DNA of 23,143 nt, taken from positions 1-23,143 of the forward strand of contig JBBWZQ010000014.1 of assembly GCA_039649115.1 (NCBI GenBank), in the 5' to 3' direction. This DNA comes from DATEJJ01 sp039649115 (GTDB taxonomy: Bacteria > Actinomycetota > Actinomycetes > Mycobacteriales > Micromonosporaceae). The notes beneath the pieces are model-generated. The model had not been told where the DNA came from. It searched no databases and was given only the letters and a program-made list of their open reading frames with translations. Position numbers and translations under genes: made by a program. This document shows, piece by piece, positions 9,255-17,015 of the stretch (the stretch's first letter is position 1; every line of letters begins with the position of its first letter).

Positions 9255-10283
9255 ATGACCAACGTGTGCGCCTTCGGGGGCGGGCACGGCCTGTCCGCGT
9301 CACTGCGGGCGCTCCGGCAGATACCTGGCCTGTCGATCACCGCGATAGTCACGGTCGGCGACGACGGCGGCTCCAGCGGGAGGCTGCGCGCCGAGCGGGG
9401 TGCGCTGCCCCCGGGCGACCTGCGCCAGGCGCTGGCCGCGCTGGCCGGCGACGACCCGGTGACGGAGAGCACGGCGCGGCTGTTCCAGCACCGGTTCACG
9501 GGTACCGACGCGCTCGCCGGCCACGCCGTGGGCAACCTCCTGCTGTGCGGGCTGATGGAGATGCTCGGCGATCCGGTGGCCGCGCTGGACCACGCCGGTA
9601 CCCTGCTGGGCGCCCGTGGCCGCGTCCTGCCGATGGCGCCGGTACCGGTGAGCATCGAGGCGGACGTGCGCGACGAGTCCGGTGACCTCGTCACCATCCG
9701 TGGCCAGCACCAGGTCGCGATCACCCGCGATCACGTGGAGGCGGTACGGCTGATCCCACCCGACCCGCCCGCGTGCGCCGAGGCGGTCGCCGCGGTACGG
9801 GCCGCGGACTGGCTGGTCTTCGGGCCGGGCTCCTGGTACACCAGCGTGATCCCGCACCTGCTCGTACCGGCGCTGGCCCGGGCGATCACGGGCAGCCCGG
9901 CGGCGCGCCTGATCACGCTGAACCTGGCGGCGGAGAAGGAGACGGAAAGTCTCTCGCTCCCGGACCACCTTCGGGCGCTCACCCGTTACCTCCCGGGCCT
10001 GCGGGCAGATGTAGTCGTTGCCGACGGGAAAGCCGTGGGCGACCCCGAACCGATCCGAGGTGCGGCAGAATCACTGGGTGCCCGGCTGGTCCTTGCCCCG
10101 GTCGCGGTCGATGACGGCGGGCCACGACACGATCCGTCCGCGCTCGCGGCGGCCCTGTCGCCCGTGCTGGGGCACGGCCCGGACACCCGGCACGACGAGC
10201 ACGCGCCCAACGGCATGACCGAGCGGAGCGAGGGCCACGAGGGCATGCCAGAGGATTACGAGGTGACGAGAGAATGGCGATGA
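9255..10283 (+). CDS. yvcK: Gluconeogenesis factor YvcK (CofD-like, UDP-sugar-binding family)
   Basis: A 342-aa YvcK/CofD-fold protein. The nucleotide-sugar-binding glycine loop GGGHGLS (8-14) is followed by VTVGDDGGSSGRLR (32-45), HAVGNLLL (90-97) and GPGSWYTSVIP (190-200), all family signatures. YvcK in Bacillus is needed for growth on gluconeogenic carbon sources and for cell shape; its mycobacterial counterpart CuvA localises to growing poles and binds UDP-GlcNAc. The last 25 or so residues are charged and poorly structured and may be a phosphorylation or interaction tail, which is an inference. The ATG at 9255 is 7 bp after rapZ. The stop overlaps the whiA start region by 10 nt, so translation of the two is probably coupled. 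Confidence 0.92.
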   Translation: MTNVCAFGGGHGLSASLRALRQIPGLSITAIVTVGDDGGSSGRLRAERGALPPGDLRQALAALAGDDPVTESTARLFQHRFTGTDALAGHAVGNLLLCGLMEMLGDPVAALDHAGTLLGARGRVLPMAPVPVSIEADVRDESGDLVTIRGQHQVAITRDHVEAVRLIPPDPPACAEAVAAVRAADWLVFGPGSWYTSVIPHLLVPALARAITGSPAARLITLNLAAEKETESLSLPDHLRALTRYLPGLRADVVVADGKAVGDPEPIRGAAESLGARLVLAPVAVDDGGPRHDPSALAAALSPVLGHGPDTRHDEHAPNGMTERSEGHEGMPEDYEVTREWR

Positions 10284-11254
10284 CCGCCTCGGTCAAGGAC
10301 GAGCTCAGCCGGGTCGACGTACCCAAGCCCTGCTGCCGCCGCGCCGAGATGGCCGCGCTCCTGCGCTTCGCCGGCGGGCTGCACATCGTGTCCGGCCGGG
10401 TGGTGGTCGAGGCGGAGTTGGACACCGGTGCGGTGGCCCGGCGGCTGCGCCGCGAGATCGCCGAGGTGTACGGGTACTCCAGCGAGATCCACGTGCTCGC
10501 CTCGGGTGGCTTGCGCAAGGGCAGCCACTACATCGTGCGGGTGGTGAAGGACGGCGAGGCGCTGGCCCGCCAGACCGGGCTGCTGGACGTGCGCGGCCGG
10601 CCGGTCCGGGGCCTGCCGCCGCACGTCGTCTCGGCGAACGTGTGCTGCGCGGTGGCGGCCTGGCGCGGCGCCTTCATGGCGCACGGCTCGCTGACCGAGC
10701 CGGGCCGCTCGTGCGCCCTGGAGATCACCTGTCCGGGCCCGGAGTCCGCGCTCGCGCTGGTCGGCTCGGCCCGCCGCATCGGCATCTCGGCCAAGGCCCG
10801 TGAGGTGCGCGGTGTGGACCGGGTCGTGGTCAAGGACGGCGACGCCATCGCCCAGTTGCTCACCCGCATCGGCGCGCACGCCAGCGTGCTGGCCTGGGAG
10901 GAGCGGCGGGTGCGGCGTGAGGTGCGCGCCACCGCCAACCGGCTGGCCAACTTCGACGACGCCAACCTGCGCCGCTCGGCGCGGGCCGCGGTGGCCGCCG
11001 CCGCCCGGGTCACCCGGGCACTGGACATCCTCGCCGATGACGCGCCACGCCATCTGACCAGCGCCGGGCGGCTGCGGCTGGAGCACCGCCAGGCCTCGCT
11101 GGAGGAGTTGGGCGCGCTCGCCGACCCGCCGCTGACCAAGGACGCGATCGCCGGACGGATCCGCCGGCTGCTCGCCCTGGCGGACAAGCGCGCCCGGGAT
11201 CTGGGCATCCCCGACACCGAGGCGGCGGTCACCCCGGAGATGCTGTTGAGCTGA
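10274..11254 (+). CDS. whiA: Sporulation/cell-division regulator WhiA
   Basis: A 326-aa WhiA transcription factor, the usual family length. It combines a degenerate LAGLIDADG homing-endonuclease-like N-terminal region (about 1-220, opening MAMTASVKDEL with the conserved CCRRAE at 20-25) and a C-terminal helix-turn-helix (about 275-322). In Streptomyces WhiA acts with WhiB to switch on septation genes in sporogenic hyphae, which fits a spore-forming actinomycete. ATG 10274 is preferred because GAGG about 10 bases upstream serves it best and homologues begin MAMT. ATG 10280 would instead give a 4-nt ATGA overlap with the yvcK stop. It closes the rapZ-yvcK-whiA unit; a separate promoter-like element for gap follows within 10 bp. 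Confidence 0.95.
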   Translation: MAMTASVKDELSRVDVPKPCCRRAEMAALLRFAGGLHIVSGRVVVEAELDTGAVARRLRREIAEVYGYSSEIHVLASGGLRKGSHYIVRVVKDGEALARQTGLLDVRGRPVRGLPPHVVSANVCCAVAAWRGAFMAHGSLTEPGRSCALEITCPGPESALALVGSARRIGISAKAREVRGVDRVVVKDGDAIAQLLTRIGAHASVLAWEERRVRREVRATANRLANFDDANLRRSARAAVAAAARVTRALDILADDAPRHLTSAGRLRLEHRQASLEELGALADPPLTKDAIAGRIRRLLALADKRARDLGIPDTEAAVTPEMLLS

Positions 11255-11261
11255 GCTCCGT

Positions 11262-11267
11262 TAGGGT
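11262..11267 (+). promoter_or_regulatory. -10-like TAGGGT upstream of gap
   Basis: TAGGGT lies 8 bases past the whiA stop and would place a transcription start near 11275, giving a leader of about 50 nt with AGGAG at 11312-11316. There is no recognisable -35. Confidence 0.25.
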
Positions 11268-11323
11268 TTGGGTGGCGATGAGGCCGGTCGAGAGATCCAC
11301 GAACTATGGCGAGGAGATGTCCA

Positions 11324-12324
<1,001 letters not shown>

Positions 12325-12328
<4 letters not shown>

Positions 12329-13515
12329 AAACGCTCGACGACCTCCTCGCCGAGGGCGTCACGGGTCGGCGCGTGCTGGTACGCGCCGACCTGAACGTGC
12401 CGCTGGACGGCGTCACGATCACCGACGACGGTCGCATCCGGGCGGTGCTGCCGACGCTGAGCGCGCTGCTCGACGCCGGTGCCCGCGTCGTGGTGACGTC
12501 CCACCTCGGCCGGCCCGAGGGCGCACCCGACCCGAAGTACACGCTGGCTCCGGTCGCGCGGCGCCTCGGTGAGCTGCTCGGCGGCGGCGTCGCGTTCGCC
12601 GCCGACACCGTCGGCGAGGCCGCCCGGGGGATCGTGGCCCAGCTGCCCGAGGGGCAGGTGGCGGTGCTGGAGAACCTGCGGTTCAACCCCGGCGAGACGA
12701 GCAGGGACGACGCGCGGCGCGCCGAGTTCGCGACGCGGTTGGCGGCGTTCGGCGAGGCGTACGTGGACGACGCGTTCGGCGCGGTGCACCGCAAGCACGC
12801 CAGCGTGTACGACGTGGCGAAGCTGCTGCCCCGGTACGCGGGCCGGCTGGTGCTGCGCGAGCTGGAGGTGCTGGGCCGGCTGGCCGGCTCGCCGGACCGC
12901 CCGTACATCGTGGTCCTGGGTGGCTCCAAGGTCTCCGACAAGCTGTCCGTCATCGAGGCGCTCGCGCCCCGGGTCGACGAGCTGCTCATCGGCGGCGGCA
13001 TGTGCTTCACGTTCCTCAAGGCCCTCGGCTACCAGGTGGGCAGGTCGCTGCTCGAAGACGACATGGTGCAGACCTGCCGGGACCTGCTCGACCGGTACGC
13101 CGGCAAGATCAAGCTGCCCACCGACATCGTGGTCGCCGACCGGTTCGCCGCCGACGCGCAGACCCGGGTCGTGGCGGACGATGCCATCCCCGATGGTTGG
13201 CTGGGCCTGGACATCGGGCCGGACAGCGTGGCCGCCTTCGCCGAGGTGATCGCCGGGGCCAAGACGGTCTTCTGGAACGGGCCGATGGGCGTGTTCGAGC
13301 TGGCGCCGTTCGCCGCCGGTACCCGGGGCGTGGCCGAGGCGATCACCAAGGTCGACGGCTTCACCGTGGTCGGCGGCGGCGACTCGGCGGCGGCGGTACG
13401 GGCGCTGGGCCTGGACGAGTCGGCGTTCAGCCACATTTCCACCGGCGGCGGCGCCTCGCTGGAGTTCCTCGAGGGCAAGGCGCTGCCCGGCGTGGCCGCG
13501 CTCGGCGAGGAGTGA
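12325..13515 (+). CDS. pgk: Phosphoglycerate kinase
   Basis: Transfers phosphate from 1,3-bisphosphoglycerate to ADP in glycolysis; 396 aa, typical of bacterial monomers. Substrate-binding motifs RADLNVPLDG (near residue 20) and TSHLGRP (near 58) lie in the N-domain, with ENLRFNPGE and DDAFGAVHRKHAS further on. The hinge and nucleotide domain show GGSKVSDKL, WNGPMGVFE, GGGDSAAAV and STGGGASLEFLEG. The GTG start overlaps the gap stop by 4 nt. An open frame runs much further upstream through gap in another phase, but homology begins at this GTG. Its own stop is 2 nt before the preferred tpiA start. Confidence 0.97.
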
Positions 13516-13517
13516 CC

Positions 13518-14309
13518 GTGGCGGTGCAGGCCCGCCGGCCGCTCATGGCCGGCAACTGGAAAATGAACCTCAACCACCTCGAGGCCATCGCGCTGACCCA
13601 GAAGCTGGCCTTCAGCCTTCCGGAGAAGCAGCTGGGCGAGGTCGAGGTGGTGGTACTGCCACCGTTCACCGCGATCCGCAGCGTGCAGACCCTGATCGAC
13701 GGGGACAAGCTGCTGATCGGATTCGGCGCGCAGGACCTCTCGCCGCACCCGCCGGGCGCGTACACCGGGGACGTGTCCGGCCCGATGCTCGCCAAGCTGG
13801 GCTGCCAGTACGTCGTGGTCGGGCACTCCGAGCGGCGCACCCACCACCACGAGGACGACGAGCTGGTCAACGCGAAGGTCAAGGCGGCGCTGGGCAACGG
13901 CATCGCACCGATCCTCTGCGTCGGCGAAGGGCTGGAGATCCGGGAGGCGGGCGGGCACATCGCCCACTGCCTTGGCCAGCTCGACGCCGACCTGGCCGGC
14001 CTGAGCGCCGACCAGGTGGAGAGGGTCGTCATCGCGTACGAGCCGATCTGGGCGATCGGCACCGGCAAGACCGCGACGCCGGAGGACGCGCAGGAGGTGA
14101 TCGGCGCGATCCGGTCGCGCGTCGCCGAGCGCTTTCCCGGACCGACCGCCGACCGGGTACGCATCCTCTACGGCGGTTCCGTGAAGGCGGCGAACATCGC
14201 CGCGATCATGGCGAAACCGGACGTCGACGGCGCTCTGGTGGGCGGTGCCAGCCTGGACGCGGAGGAGTTCGTGACGATCTGCCGGTACAGCGACCACGTG
14301 GGTCGATAG
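13518..14309 (+). CDS. tpiA: Triosephosphate isomerase
   Basis: Interconverts dihydroxyacetone phosphate and glyceraldehyde-3-phosphate; 263 aa from this start. Active-site residues are in place: N13 and K15 in GNWKMN, H103 in VGHSERR, E175 in YEPIWAIGTGK, plus the phosphate-binding loops LYGGSVK and VGGASL. Three in-frame GTG codons compete. I prefer 13518 because GAGGAG (13507-13512) lies five bases before it. GTG 13512 would give a GTGA overlap with the pgk stop but sits on that ribosome-binding site, and 13524 is also acceptable. It is the last gene of the gap-pgk-tpiA operon; secG follows after 64 bp with a hairpin between. Confidence 0.96.
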   Translation: MAVQARRPLMAGNWKMNLNHLEAIALTQKLAFSLPEKQLGEVEVVVLPPFTAIRSVQTLIDGDKLLIGFGAQDLSPHPPGAYTGDVSGPMLAKLGCQYVVVGHSERRTHHHEDDELVNAKVKAALGNGIAPILCVGEGLEIREAGGHIAHCLGQLDADLAGLSADQVERVVIAYEPIWAIGTGKTATPEDAQEVIGAIRSRVAERFPGPTADRVRILYGGSVKAANIAAIMAKPDVDGALVGGASLDAEEFVTICRYSDHVGR

Positions 14310-14315
14310 GCGGCG

Positions 14316-14344
14316 GCCCGGTGGGCTATCGTTGCTTGCCGGGC
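14316..14344 (+). terminator. Candidate hairpin between tpiA and secG
   Basis: GCCCGG (14316-14321) pairs with CCGGGC (14339-14344) around a 17-nt loop just after the tpiA stop. No T-run follows, and the loop contains TATCGT (14327-14332), a weak -10 candidate for secG. It may be an attenuating hairpin or chance. Confidence 0.2.
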
Positions 14345-14373
14345 TCAGGGATTCGAGAGGACACACCCGCACC

Positions 14374-14628
14374 ATGAAGTGGTTCGCGTACAGCCTGATC
14401 GTGGTCCTGGTGATCACGAGCGTGCTGCTGACTCTGCTGATCCTGCTGCACCGCGGCAAGGGCGGCGGCCTGTCCAGCATGTTCGGCGGCGGCGTCTCCA
14501 CCAGCCTCGCCGGCAGCTCGGTCGCCGAGAAGAACCTGGATCGCTACACGGTTCTCGTGGGCATCGTGTGGTTCGCCTGCATCATCGGGCTCGGTCTCTA
14601 CCTCCGGGTCGCGGTACCGAGTTCCTAG
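14374..14628 (+). CDS. secG: Preprotein translocase subunit SecG
   Basis: The small accessory subunit of the SecYEG protein-export channel; 84 aa. It has two hydrophobic segments (about residues 3-23 and 55-78) joined by the conserved cytoplasmic loop RGKGGGLSSMFGGG and the SSVAEKNLDR motif, which together define SecG. ATG 14374 is chosen because actinobacterial SecG proteins begin a few residues before the first helix. The in-frame CTG-side extension to 14332 adds residues unrelated to the family. GAGAGG about 13 bases upstream is a rather distant ribosome-binding site. It follows the glycolytic operon, a position conserved in many actinomycetes, and is followed by a strong hairpin. Confidence 0.95.
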   Translation: MKWFAYSLIVVLVITSVLLTLLILLHRGKGGGLSSMFGGGVSTSLAGSSVAEKNLDRYTVLVGIVWFACIIGLGLYLRVAVPSS

Positions 14629-14637
14629 CCGCGCAGC

Positions 14638-14670
14638 CTGTCGGACCGGCTACCAGCCAGAGGTCGACAG
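14638..14670 (+). terminator. Probable terminator hairpin after secG
   Basis: Ten bases past the secG stop, CTGTC/GACAG, GACC/GGTC and GGCT/AGCC stack into a stem of about 13 bp with a bulged G, an AGA bulge and an ACC loop. There is no T-tract, which is common for actinomycete terminators. It separates secG from rbpA. Confidence 0.45.
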
Positions 14671-14706
14671 CCGCGGGGACAGCCGTGGTACAGATTCGTC
14701 CGGTAC

Positions 14707-14735
14707 TTCCGAGAGGGATCTCTTCGTCCTAGACT
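14707..14735 (+). promoter_or_regulatory. Promoter-like sequence for rbpA
   Basis: TTCCGA (14707-14712), a 17-bp spacer and TAGACT (14730-14735) resemble a principal-sigma promoter with a good -10 and a poor -35. Transcription would start near 14742, giving a leader of about 134 nt. I looked for a sigma-R promoter (GGAAT-N18-GTT), known for Streptomyces rbpA, and did not find one. Confidence 0.3.
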
Positions 14736-14741
14736 CAGCGG

Positions 14742-14762
14742 GCGACCTGAGATCAAGGTCGC
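14742..14762 (+). other. Hairpin at the predicted 5' end of the rbpA mRNA
   Basis: GCGACCT and AGGTCGC form a perfect 7-bp stem with a 7-nt loop (GAGATCA). It starts where the predicted transcript begins and is followed by moderately T-rich sequence. It could be a 5' stabilising hairpin, an attenuator or an operator. The rest of the interval to 14875 shows nothing else convincing apart from AGGAG (14862-14866), the ribosome-binding site. Confidence 0.4.
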
Positions 14763-14875
14763 ATGTTTCGTGGTTTGTCCCGGATGCTCCATCGCGCCGC
14801 CCGGCAGTCGCGAGCTCGCGTCCGGATTGTCTCCCGGTAACCCCGGTCGTCCCCCCACGACAGGAGCGAACAGCC

Positions 14876-15217
14876 GTGGCCAGTGGCAACGCCATCCGCG
14901 GCGTGCGGGTCGGCTCCGGGCCGATCCGCCCCGACGAGCGGTGTGAACCCGTCGCCCGACGCGCCATCTCATACTGGTGCGCCAACGGACACCACGTCGA
15001 GCGGCTCTTCGCGGCCGACGTCGCGACGCCGCCGACCTGGGAGTGCCCGCGCTGCGGGCAGCCCGCCGGACGGGACCGCCAGCACCCGCCCGGCACCCGA
15101 CGCGCCGAGCCGTACAAGAGCCACCTCGCCTACGTGAAGGAGCGGCGCAGCGAGGCCGAGGGCGCGGAGATCCTCGCCGAGGCGCTGCGCAAGCTCCGCC
15201 AGCGCCGCGGCGAATAG
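14876..15217 (+). CDS. rbpA: RNA polymerase-binding protein RbpA
   Basis: A 113-aa actinobacterial transcription factor that binds RNA polymerase and principal-type sigma factors and promotes open-complex formation. It opens MASGNAIRG like the Streptomyces protein. Zinc ligands C35, H39, C57 and C60 (WCANGHH, CPRCG) occupy the same positions. The C-terminal sigma-interaction helix keeps the KERR arginines (R90, R91) in AYVKERRSE. GTG 14876 has AGGAG 9 bases upstream. It stands alone between secG and the convergent pentose-phosphate operon rather than near its own stress regulators. The TAG stop lies in a 15-bp tandem duplication, and only 23 bp separate it from the pgl stop on the other strand. 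Confidence 0.93.
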   Translation: MASGNAIRGVRVGSGPIRPDERCEPVARRAISYWCANGHHVERLFAADVATPPTWECPRCGQPAGRDRQHPPGTRRAEPYKSHLAYVKERRSEAEGAEILAEALRKLRQRRGE

Positions 15218-15236
15218 ACAAGCGGCGAATAGACAA
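15207..15236. repeat. Perfect 15-bp tandem duplication over the rbpA stop codon
   Basis: GCGGCGAATAGACAA occurs twice head to tail (15207-15221, 15222-15236). The first copy supplies the last codons and stop of rbpA; the second repeats the stop in frame because the unit is five codons long. It accounts for most of the gap between convergent rbpA and pgl. Confidence 0.92.
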
Positions 15237-15240
15237 CCGG

Positions 15241-16023
15241 TCAGCGCAGGCTGCGCAGCCGGGGCGAGACCCCGGTGGCCGCGGCGCGGTCGAGCAACCA
15301 GAGGGTACGGGACAGGCCGTGCACCCCGGCCGCGGGCAGTTGTACCGGCCCGGCACCGGCCAGCGCCATGCCGACCGCGCTCGCCTTGTCGGTACCGACC
15401 GCGGTCAGCCACACCTCCGCGGCCGTGTTGATCGCCGGCAGGGTGAGCGTGATCCGCACCGGAGGCGGCTTCGGGCTGCCCCGCACGGCGCTGACCGGGC
15501 GGTGCTCGTAGGCCGCCGGGTGCTCCGGGAAGACCGAGGCCACGTGCCCGTCCTCGCCCACTCCGAGCAGCAGCACGTCGAAGTGGGGCAGCCGCTCACT
15601 GCCCGGCCGGGCGGCCGACGCCAGCTCCTGCGCGTACCGGGCCGCCGCCGCCTCCGGGTCGCTGCCGTCCGGCCCGTCGCTGGCCGGCATCGGGTGTATC
15701 CGCGCCGGGTCCAGCGGCACCTTGTCGAGCAGGGCGGCCCGCGCCTGCGTCTCGTTGCGCTCGGCGTGCCCGGACGGCAGGAAGCGCTCGTCCCCCCACC
15801 ACACCTCGACGCGGGACCAGTCCAGCGCGTCGCGCGCGGGGCTCGCCGCCACGGCCTCGTACACCGCGCCCGCGATCCGGCCGCCCGTCAGCACAAGGTC
15901 GGACATGCCCCGCTCGGCCTGCGCGTCGATGAGCCGCACGATCAGGCGCGCGGCCACCGCCTGCGCCAGTACCCGCGCGTCCTGATGGACGACCACGCTC
16001 GTCTCACCATTGTCGAGGCTCAC
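15241..16023 (-). CDS. pgl: 6-phosphogluconolactonase
   Basis: Hydrolyses 6-phosphogluconolactone to 6-phosphogluconate, the second step of the oxidative pentose phosphate pathway; 260 aa, DevB/SOL family. Visible motifs are LTGG (45-48), VWWGDERFLPSGHAERN (74-90) and LGVGEDGHVASVFPEHPA (153-170), matching the family's substrate-binding and catalytic loops. The usual LTGGSTG loop reads LTGGRIAG here. The GTG start at 16023 overlaps the opcA stop by 4 nt (GTGA), which fixes the start better than the weak ribosome-binding sequence does. It is the last gene of the operon and converges on rbpA. A strong hairpin lies within its last codons. Confidence 0.93.
   Translation of the reverse strand: MSLDNGETSVVVHQDARVLAQAVAARLIVRLIDAQAERGMSDLVLTGGRIAGAVYEAVAASPARDALDWSRVEVWWGDERFLPSGHAERNETQARAALLDKVPLDPARIHPMPASDGPDGSDPEAAAARYAQELASAARPGSERLPHFDVLLLGVGEDGHVASVFPEHPAAYEHRPVSAVRGSPKPPPVRITLTLPAINTAAEVWLTAVGTDKASAVGMALAGAGPVQLPAAGVHGLSRTLWLLDRAAATGVSPRLRSLR
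15259..15275 (+). terminator. Hairpin inside the 3' end of pgl, possible rbpA terminator
   Basis: CCGGGG-CGAGA-CCCCGG is a perfect 6-bp GC stem with a 5-nt loop, 42 bases past the rbpA stop and inside the pgl coding end. It is preceded by the 12-bp palindrome GGCTGCGCAGCC (15249-15260). With only 23 bp between the genes, rbpA transcripts must end within pgl. No T-run is present. Confidence 0.3.
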
Positions 16024-17015
16024 CGGGCCGGCTCGGGTTCGGCGGCGCGGGCGGCGAGGGCCGGGTCCTGCCAGATGTGGACCCGGATGGTGGGGCGGTC
16101 GTCGAGGTGGTCCACGCCGGTCGCGCAGGCCAGCGCGTCGGCGTAGATCTGGTCCGCGTCCAGCCGGCGCAGCTCCTCGGCCAGTTCCTCGCCCAGCGGG
16201 CGGCGTACCAGCGGCAGTTGCCGATCCTCCTGGCCGGTGCGCTGGAAGGTCGCGATGTTGTCGTCGCGGGTCAGCGACAGCGCGTCGCCGTTGGCGCACA
16301 GCAGCCGGACCTCCCGCATCCGTGGCGCCTCGGCGGTGGGCTCCAGGGCCGGGTCGATGTGCAGCCGCGCACCCAGCCAGCCGCGCATCAGCGCCGCCGT
16401 CGGGTCCTTGGCCGGTGCCACCACGGTGGCCCGGGTGACCTCGGCCTCGACCGTGTCGAAGGCACTGGCCACCAGCGTGCGCCATGGGGTGATCCGGGTC
16501 CAGGCGAGGTCGGTGTCGCCCGGCACGTAGTCCTCGGCGCGCTGGCGCAGGGTGGCCACCGGGTCGGGGGACTGGGCGGAATCGGTGATCCGGCGGTCCG
16601 CGACCACGCCGAGGAAGTCGTGCGCGATCAGGTCGGGCGGCCTGCCGTGCCACCACGTCACCACGGGTACGTCCGGGGCGAGCAGTGGCATCACCACCGA
16701 CTCGGCGTGCAGCGCGAGCCGGCCGTACATGCGCATGACCACGGCCTCGCACGGCCCCAGCCGCCCGCCGACCACGATCTCCGCGTCCAGCCGGTTGTTG
16801 TCCCGCATGATGTCGGAGCGGACCACCATCAGTATCCGGCAGGGGTGCGCGGCGGCCGCGATGGTCGCCGCGGCCTCGGCCTCCCGCACGTGCTTCTCGT
16901 CCACCACGGCGATCAGCGTCAGCGCCAGCCCGCTGGTGACGCCACCGGCGCTGCGCCGCTCGGCGGCCAGTGCCTTGGCCACCTCATTGCCCGTGGTGTC
17001 CCACAGCCCGATCAT
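16020..17015 (-). CDS. opcA: Glucose-6-phosphate dehydrogenase assembly protein OpcA
   Basis: A 331-aa OpcA protein, the actinobacterial/cyanobacterial partner required for full glucose-6-phosphate dehydrogenase activity. It starts MIGLWDTTGNEV. VVTWWHGRPPDL near residue 117-128 and EELAEELRRLDADQIYADAL near 275-295 are recognisable OpcA segments. No catalytic motif is expected. ATG 17015 is chosen over an upstream extension because GGAGGAG lies five bases before it and its ATGA overlaps the zwf stop by 4 nt. Its own stop overlaps the pgl start. The zwf-opcA-pgl order places the enzyme, its partner and the next enzyme on one message. The C-terminal 15 residues are Ala/Glu/Pro-rich. Confidence 0.93.
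   Translation of the reverse strand: MIGLWDTTGNEVAKALAAERRSAGGVTSGLALTLIAVVDEKHVREAEAAATIAAAAHPCRILMVVRSDIMRDNNRLDAEIVVGGRLGPCEAVVMRMYGRLALHAESVVMPLLAPDVPVVTWWHGRPPDLIAHDFLGVVADRRITDSAQSPDPVATLRQRAEDYVPGDTDLAWTRITPWRTLVASAFDTVEAEVTRATVVAPAKDPTAALMRGWLGARLHIDPALEPTAEAPRMREVRLLCANGDALSLTRDDNIATFQRTGQEDRQLPLVRRPLGEELAEELRRLDADQIYADALACATGVDHLDDRPTIRVHIWQDPALAARAAEPEPAR

Noticed and set aside
11306..11323. ATG 11306 as the gap start
   Set aside because: Six extra residues are not found in GAPDH, and the good AGGAG lies after it, positioned for GTG 11324.
14711..14850. Sigma-R promoter for rbpA
   Set aside because: GGGATC and GGATT are present, but no GTT lies 18-19 bases downstream of either.
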